Position numbers and translations under genes: made by a program | Notes under the pieces: generated by a model | The model's database searches: none | Seen by the model: the letters and a program-made list of their open reading frames with translations, nothing else | Told to the model about the DNA's origin: nothing | Part shown: positions 57,846 to 64,000 of the stretch, piece after piece | How the letters are laid out: the number at the start of each line of letters is the position of its first letter | Position numbering within the stretch: position 1 is the first letter of the stretch | NCBI RefSeq assembly: GCF_030272615.1 | Contig: NC_081413.1 | Location: 163,713,080-163,777,079, forward strand | Source of the DNA: Cryptomeria japonica | Taxonomy: Eukaryota > Streptophyta > Pinopsida > Cupressales > Cupressaceae | DNA: 64,000 nucleotides | Direction of reading: 5' to 3'

Positions 57846-59306
57846 TGATGTAGGAGCATCCCTAGTTCTTGACAATCTTGCATCAACCAAAAACATTTCT
57901 TCCTACATTTTCTTGCATTTTCTTACCAAACCATGTGGAGATGGATTTTGTTTGTGAACATGATTAACTTACTTATTCCTGAGTCGCAAGATGTTTGGAT
58001 CATTTTTCAGCAAGTTATCACTTCCGGCTTCTGAGATAGTTTTCTAGCGTAGAACACCGGAGCCACTTGGACCTATTTTCTATTGGCGAATCTTGCAAAT
58101 ACTTTTCATAGCTTGCGGAGCCCTAGTTCATTTATTACAATTTTCTTTAGCATGTGACTGACCTTCCCTTTGATTCACACTTTATTCTTTGGATTTTTGG
58201 GATGATTTTCTTTACTAGAGGCTGACCTAGTGGTTTTACACATTTGATCATGTTCATCATTTGTTTGATTCTTCTTGGGCCAACAGGATCCCTCTAGACC
58301 ATATAAATCAATGTAATTAAGCATCATAAATCATCAAGGAGAACATAGAAGATATATCTTAAGATTCAGAGGTCCAAAGTTAACCAATTCTGTAATTGAG
58401 CATGTATGTAGTAGGACAGTGAGTCGAATCTTATAGCTCAGATGTTACCGACTGTTTGTAATCAGTTTTCATGATTTAATTCATTCACTTATGTTTTGCC
58501 TCCATCATCTTATCTTTCTTTCATTGTGTTTAATCTTGTTGCATGGGACCTCAATGAGATCTATCTAGACCATGAAATAAAAGTAAAGACAATGAAAGAA
58601 AGATAAGATGATGGAGGCAATGGAAAACTGAATGAATTAAATCATGAAAACTGATTACAAACAACTAGTAACATTTGGGCTACAAGATTCAACTCACTAG
58701 CATGATACATACATGCTCAATTAAAAAATCGGTCAACTCCAGACCTCTAAATCTTAAGATATATATTTTATGTTCTCCTTGACGATTTATGATGCTTAAT
58801 TACATTGGTTTATATGGTCTAGAGGGACCCAGTCGGCCAAAGAAGAATCAAACAATGATGAACATGATCAAATGTGTAAAACCACCATGTCAGCCTCCGC
58901 CAAAGATAATCCTCCAAAAAATCCAAAGAATGAAGTGTGGATCAAAGGGAAGGTCAGCCACATGCCAAGGAACATTGGAATCAATGAACTAGGGCTACAC
59001 AAGATACAAAAAGGATCCGTAAGATTTGCCAATAGCAAATAGGTCCAAGCAACTTCGATGTTCTAAGCTAGAAAAATGTCTTGAAACTTGGAAGGGATAA
59101 CTTGCCAGAAAATGTTGCAAATGTCCCATGGCTTAGGAATAAGGAAGATAATCATGTTCACAAGCAAAATCCATCTCTGCATGGTCTAGTGAGTAAATGC
59201 AAGAAAATGCAAGAAGAAATGTTGAAATTGCAAAACATAAACAAACTAAAAAGAAATGTTTTTGGTTGATGCAATATTGTCAAGAACCGGGGATTCTCCT
59301 GCATCA
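57846..59306. repeat. Long inverted repeat, arms of about 680-720 bp
   Basis: The left arm 57846-58527 and right arm 58590-59306 are reverse complements with scattered mismatches and small indels. Matching pairs include 'ccatcatcttatctttcttt' (58502) with its complement at 58596, 'catcataaatcatcaaggag' (58322) with 58780, and 'cttgcatcaaccaaaaacat' (57877) with 59250. The loop is about 62 bp. The ends read TGATGTAGGAG and CTCCTGCATCA. No protein-coding content is supported. Confidence 0.9.
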
Positions 59307-60709
59307 ACAAATCAGATCTAAAATAATTAATCCAAATTAAACAACTCACAAGCTTAATTTCAAAATTAAAAATTAGGGTTTTTATGAATTTAATGTCTAA
59401 ATTTATGAAATTCAATTGGAAATTAAACTTGTGAATGTAAATTTGAATTTTAAATTGCATAAACACAAAACCGAGAACATAAATCACAAATAAGGGTACA
59501 AGTAGTAGAGTTCACCAAAATGTAAAGATGTGAAAAACTAGGGTTTCCACCATTAAAGTAAAAAATTCCTATTTTTTGCTTGGGGACCACTTACATTAAA
59601 GAGGGGTGAACCTAATAGATCTAGCCTTGAATCAGAAAAGATAGGGCTAAGAATTCTTATAGGATTCATTGGATCAAGATTTGGTACCCTCTTTTAAGTT
59701 GAAAATTGTGAAAGTGCTAAAACTAGGGTAAATATGATAAAATTGAAGTAAATATGCATGAATGGCGAGCTATGATCATCAAACAGAGCCACAAACCTGG
59801 ATTTGTCTAATATATGAGTATTCTGATTTGTTTCAAAAAGTTTAACGTGAATTGTTGGGATGAAAATGCTCATCACTCCGATTCTCCACACTTTTCATTG
59901 TCCAAAGGGTTATTATTCGTCTTTGTGAATTATGTCAATCCTGAATGCTATAGCTTCACAATTGTTCCTGCACATAGTAGAGAAGGGAAAAGGGTTGGGA
60001 ATAGAGGTTTGCCTATTTCAAAACCCAATTTAGGAATTAATCTTGAATGAATAATTGCAAATACTAAAATAAATAATGAAAATGGAAAGGTATAGCTCAA
60101 ATCTACAATTGTTGATAATGATGTTGCTTCTTGAATGTAATCTCATATGTTGTATGATATAGAATGAACATGAAAAAACACTAATCACACATACATTCTT
60201 GCATATGAATGATGTAATTTTACTCCACAACGGTTGAATAAAGGTTACGCAACCTTGAAGATCTCTGAAAATGCTTGATGAACACTTCACAGATGCACGA
60301 ATACTTGATTGTAAGGAGATGGAGACTTATGTTGGAATAGATTTATCAAATGTCTTTATATAGGGGTATTTAGGTCATTTACCAATTAGGCTAACCTCCA
60401 TTGGTCATGTGGAGCCACAAAGTTAATTTCCTGTCAGAGAGATAGGGCCCAACTAAAAGGGACTAGGGTGCTAGGTCCTTTGGTCATACAACTAGGGAAC
60501 TAGTGCCCTGGTGCTTCTCAGTAAAGGACCTTGATTTAGCCCCAGGAAGAAGGAAAACACTCTAGGAAATCAATTGGTGGGTGCACATGGTTTCAAAATT
60601 GGAGGTAAGATACTGAGTGGACCTGCATAGGAGATAAGGAGGGGACACACTAAAGTAGGGGCACAAACATGAGGTATAAATTGACCTGATGAAAATTTAC
60701 GACACTACA
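59307..60709 (-). repeat. Probable 3' LTR of gypsy-3 (left border unresolved)
   Basis: The minus strand starts TGTAGTGTCGTAAATTTTC at 60709, preceded by the purine-rich GGTGTTGAAGGTGGG. This TGTAGTGTCGTAAA start is familiar from plant gypsy LTRs. The interior is AT-rich with no ORF. The left end may coincide with the inverted repeat. Confidence 0.5.
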
Positions 60710-62442
60710 CCCACCTTCAACACCAAAGAGATATAATTCAGGCAACAATGTTCATAAATCTAAGATAAAGAGGAAATACTCGTACAAGCAAGAATATGAT
60801 AGTTGAAAAAGAGATATCTTGTAACAAGTGTAAAGCATACTTGGAGAAGAGATATTTTCTCAAAATACACATTCTTGCAAGAGGAGTTTCTTGTATAAAC
60901 ATAACATCTTCTATGAAAATAAGGAAAGGAGAACAATAATGCCTACCTTCCTCCTGTTTTTGGGTGAAAGGGATTCTTGATGAAGGATGACACACTCTTG
61001 ACCCAAAGTGAAGGGTTTGTTTATGATAGATATACATTTCCAAGTGTAAAAGAGGTTGTAGTCAATGATACACACCTCTTGCGTAAGAGAGAATCCTTGA
61101 GAAATCAACAACTTCACACAAGGAATGACATCAAATCATAAGAAAACTCTATTCAAGAAAGGAAAAGTGGATCCTTATAAAGGATAAGAAAGATAAATGC
61201 CCCCAAGTGTAGGGACAATGAGAAGAATTACAAAATCTCTAAGGAGAGATTATACATAACGAAATGCACAATGTACTGACGTGAAGAAATATTTGATGCA
61301 ATAAAGGACATTAATATATGTAAAATGAAACTCTAAAGAAGAGGTCATTTTCAAAGAGAGGAATAGAGAATTAAAATGAAGGATAACAAAATCCCATAAG
61401 GAGAGATTAATCATAAAAGACATACCATTCCATGCAAGAAAGTAGATCAAAGTGTGAAAAATGGAACCCCTAAAGGGAATAGTGGAACCATAGATAGAGG
61501 GAAGAGATAGGATAAGATTATTTCCCCTCAATTACAGAGGCAATAATGAATTATGTTTCTGTCCTAAGATGATTGTAATTGAAAAATCATCACCTCTTAT
61601 GAAAAAGAGCCCCCAATTAAGTTAACTACTAGTGTCATAGGGTGAGGAGCAACACTATGGGTGAATGGAGTGATAAGGCACTACCTCTTCACCAAGGAAG
61701 AGTTCATGACCCGTTGTAAGAGCTATACCAGATCTATGATTTTGGACTTGAAAAAATGTTTTAAATGCCTTAAAATTTCCAAGAGAATGAGAATAACTGC
61801 GATGAAAAAGACAATGTGCATCACCTTCCTTTTGCTTAGAATTGTGATTAATTTTAATAAAATGAAAAACAACATTATTATCATACTTCAATCTCCAAAT
61901 TATTCTAGTGGCTAATTTCTCTTGGTCATCAATGGGATTAGGTCTTGTCTCTTGTGATGTAGGACAAGGGTTGTTAGAATAAGATGGATTTTCATCTATG
62001 AATTTAATAGTTCAATTATCAACTAGTTCTTGCATACTTTTTTGAAACTCCAGACAATCATTATCATGATGGTCATGAATTTGATGATATGAACAAAAAG
62101 GAGTGATTGAGGAAGAAAAGCCCTTAGATGGATGATAGGTTCTATGTCTTTCAAGATACTGCTTAAAAATTTGAATTATAAGGAGATCATCGATAGGTAA
62201 ATCATCATAATGTCCTATCCCTTTGGTACTAGTTTGTGTAGGAGGGTTTATAGGGACTCTAATTCCTTGTTTAAATTTTCCAAGTCCTTGTCCTCTAAAA
62301 CCTTGTTTTGATATTATTTTATAGCCACTCCTATGACAATGTTTTAATTGAGAAGAAGGGGAACTATTATAATGAATATCTTTAAAATTTGTAGTGTAAG
62401 TGTATTAGAACAAAAAAACGGTAAAGTAGATGAAGATGGAAT
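60710..62442 (-). mobile_element. Gypsy-3 interior fragment
   Basis: The stretch 60710-61890 is A-rich with scattered motifs such as 'aagagatat' and 'ctcataaggagagatta', and no protein signal. The stretch 61900-62390 codes for gypsy-like sequence on the minus strand. Integrase, RT and RNase H are absent between this and the LTR, so the element is either internally deleted or a non-autonomous derivative. It is interrupted on the right by element C at 62443. Confidence 0.55.
61900..62390 (-). pseudogene. Gypsy-3 G-patch and zinc-finger segment
   Basis: The minus strand reads HCHRSGYKIISKQGFRGQGL then GKFKQGIRVPI, a good G-patch (GFRGQGLGK). About 80 residues later comes FCSYHQIHDHHDNDCLEF, matching the gypsy finger C-x2-H-x5-H-x4-C followed by L-x-F-x4-QELVDN. 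One in-frame stop is seen downstream of the finger. Here the G-patch comes before the finger, unlike gypsy-1 and gypsy-2, where it lies between protease and RT. Confidence 0.65.
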
Positions 62443-63440
62443 TGTTGGCATATGGACACTCCAGTGAGACATTGTGTGTGATTGAAGGTTTTGTCATTGA
62501 TGGCAACCTTGCAATCCTATGACACCGACAAAGACATTATACCGGCAAAGCATTACACAGGCAACCTTGCAATCCTATGGCATCGACAAAGACACTATAC
62601 CGGCAAAGCATTACACAAGCAACCTTGCAATCCTATGGCATCGGCAAAGACATTATACCAGCAAAGCATTACATAGGCAACCTTACAATCCTATGGCACC
62701 AGCAAAGACATTATACTGGCTAAGCATTACTCAAATAGAACAATGCACTGACATCAACAAAATCAATGTACACCAGCACCGACACAGAAGATGTACACCA
62801 GCATAGAAGGAAATATGTATACCGGCACAGAGGCCAAAAGGATTTTTGATATGTAATATTTTGTTTATCATTGTAAGCCGACTTGGCAAATTGTAAAATG
62901 ACTCTTGTATATAAAAGAGATCACTGTAGGCATTTGTAGGATATATATAGAGTATGTAATAAAAAATATAAGGCAGACCTAATGTGCGAATTGTAGGTCA
63001 AGGGTATATGTAAAGAACAGAGCAATAACCGGTACTGAATCTGGAATTGAAGATGCTATTGTAAAGCAGTAGAGAATATTGGATTTGTGTAAATCCTCTT
63101 TGTAAGTCAGTGTGACTTCTTGTTGAGCAGTGAGCTCTAGGTAGTTGGCCTTCCTGCATGTGTAGGCCCCTATTGTAAGTAATATTCTCTTATTGGCTAG
63201 TAAGTGAATATTGTGGGTCACAAATCCCACAGAGGTTTTTCCCACACTGGGTTTCCTCGTTAAACATATTGTGTTATGGTGTTCTTTTCATGTGGATGCT
63301 TTTGATTTTGTTATTTACATTAATTCTTACATACCGGTATACTGTTACTTCATATTCTGCATATTCAGTTTCAAGAAAATCTCAAAACCGGTCAGATACT
63401 GATTCACCCCCCCCTCTCAGTATATGTGGGAACCCTAACA
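62443..63440 (+). repeat. 5' LTR of element C
   Basis: 998 bp, TGTTGGCATATGGACAC… to …AACCCTAACA. It includes a 58-bp tandem repeat in its first quarter and the 'gattcacccccccc' motif 50 bp from its end. A 'tatataaaag'-like segment ('ttgtatataaaagag', about 62906-62920) is a plausible TATA box for element transcription. Confidence 0.85.
62505..62740. repeat. 58-bp tandem repeat in the LTR of element C, four copies
   Basis: The unit contains 'gacaaagacattataccggc' and 'aaccttgcaatcctatgg'; copies start near 62520, 62578, 62636 and 62694. Its position upstream of the TATA-like segment suggests U3 enhancer repeats. Confidence 0.92.
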
Positions 63441-63455
63441 ATTGGTATCTGAGCC
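63441..63455 (+). other. Primer binding site of element C (one mismatch)
   Basis: ATTGGTATCTGAGCC follows the LTR directly. The usual site is TGGTATCAGAGCC, so one base (A to T) differs. Confidence 0.8.
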
Positions 63456-63511
63456 TGGTCCTCTACTTTTAGAAGCCTAATAGCTTGAGGAAGATATTGA
63501 CACCGGTAAAG

Positions 63512-64000
63512 ATGGAAAATCTGATGAAGCAACTTGAAGGAGCTCTTACTGACTATGATGTAGAGAAGTTGAAAAATATCAAATTAGAAGATGATTTAAA
63601 AGCAGCTCAAGACATTATTCAAGTACTTCAAGAAAATCTTACTGTTACAAGAAACAAGAGAAGAGAACTTTGTGAAAAGTTACAAAATGAAAATGATGAA
63701 AAGGAATCATTAAATGATATGATGAGAAAATTGAAACAAGAGATCATGACAACAAAAAATGAAATGCAGGATATGACTATGAGATTCTGCAAAGAGATTG
63801 AGGACAGAAAGAGGAATGAAGAAGTATTGACCAGAAGACTAAGTGATGCAGCAAATGAGAACACAAGACTTAGCTATGAAAATGATATGTTGAAGACAGA
63901 TCTAATGCATACTCAAAATGACTCGAATGAACTAATGAGACAAAAAGAGATCTTAGAAAGGGAATTGGAAACTGCAAATCAACACAAAGAGAAATTCAAG
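63512..64000 (+). CDS. Element C Gag-like coiled-coil protein, N-terminal part, open to window end
   Basis: The ATG at 63512 begins MENLMKQLEGALTDYDVEKL. 163 codons are open without a stop to the last base of the window. The ATG corresponds exactly to the start chosen for element A. The sequence is all coiled coil (heptads with Leu, Met and Ile; high Glu, Lys and Asn), with conserved blocks LEDDLKAAQDIIQVLQENL and ANENTRLSYENDMLKTDL. By comparison with element A, zinc knuckles should follow outside the window. It is the best-preserved coding frame in the window. Confidence 0.85.
   Translation, partial: MENLMKQLEGALTDYDVEKLKNIKLEDDLKAAQDIIQVLQENLTVTRNKRRELCEKLQNENDEKESLNDMMRKLKQEIMTTKNEMQDMTMRFCKEIEDRKRNEEVLTRRLSDAANENTRLSYENDMLKTDLMHTQNDSNELMRQKEILERELETANQHKEKFK

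Larger units (their letters stand above)
62443..64000 (+). mobile_element. Element C: 5' end of an element A-like LTR retrotransposon
   Basis: 5' LTR (62443-63440), primer site, short leader, then a Gag frame open to the window edge. The Gag is strongly similar to element A's. The element is inserted in gypsy-3; the 5 bp outside the LTR are GGAAT (62438-62442). The rest, including whether it lacks pol, is outside the window. Confidence 0.85.

Noticed and set aside
59158-59487. 109-residue minus-strand ORF with hydrophobic segments
   Set aside because: It straddles the end of the inverted repeat and AT-rich LTR sequence, with no homologue and no start context.
62482-62806. Two overlapping plus-strand ORFs reading repeats such as HRQRHYTGKAL
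   Set aside because: The repeat lies in the LTR of element C upstream of its TATA-like segment. The 58-bp period is not a multiple of three, so each ORF changes frame between repeats.

Overview
This is nuclear DNA from a seed plant and it consists almost entirely of transposable elements. The elements are plant-type Ty1/copia, Ty3/gypsy with a second RNase H, and L1-type LINE with a C-terminal plant RNase H. Several LTR elements use initiator tRNA-Met primer sites. I see no intact host gene, no rRNA or tRNA gene, and no bacterial or organellar operon. The size and decay of the nested elements fit a large, slowly purged genome such as a gymnosperm, but the species is inference.

Layout. (1) 1-5311, minus: 'element A', a non-autonomous LTR retrotransposon running off the left edge, inserted in the RNase H of (2) a decayed Ty3/gypsy element ('gypsy-1', minus, 5312 to about 14.4 kb). 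(3) About 14.4-31.97 kb, plus: one LINE cut by two later insertions. These are a structurally complete copia ('copia-1', 14638-21412, minus, TSD ACCTC) and a 4.55-kb non-coding insertion (24127-28678, TSD AGGAA) that looks like a very long solo LTR with hairpin arrays. (4) 31.97-35.4 kb: TA-rich repeats and an unrecognised broken ORF. (5) About 35.4-53.9 kb, minus: 'gypsy-2', with a 3' LTR ending at 37739 and an ANTISENSE plant-mobile-domain (PMD) gene between pol and that LTR. It is split by 'element B' (41891-48167), a complete non-autonomous LTR element with TSD TGGTC. (6) 54.0-57.83 kb, plus: 5'-truncated 'copia-2' with a full 3' LTR. (7) 57.85-59.31 kb: a long inverted repeat. (8) About 59.3-62.44 kb, minus: part of a third gypsy ('gypsy-3'). 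(9) 62443-64000, plus: 5' LTR and gag start of 'element C', a close relative of element A.

How they work together. Elements A, B and C encode a coiled-coil/zinc-knuckle Gag followed, in A and B, by a long non-Pol protein, and carry no RT, integrase or RNase H in the sequence seen. Their LTR start (TGTTGGCATT) and G-rich polypurine tract match copia-2, and the initiator-Met primer site places them in the same replication class. Copia-2-like elements are therefore the likely source of the enzymes that move them. Most coding regions are broken, often by TAG where glutamine is expected, as if methylated CAG sites had decayed. Only the partial Gag of element C and the coiled-coil half of element A Gag are clean reading frames.
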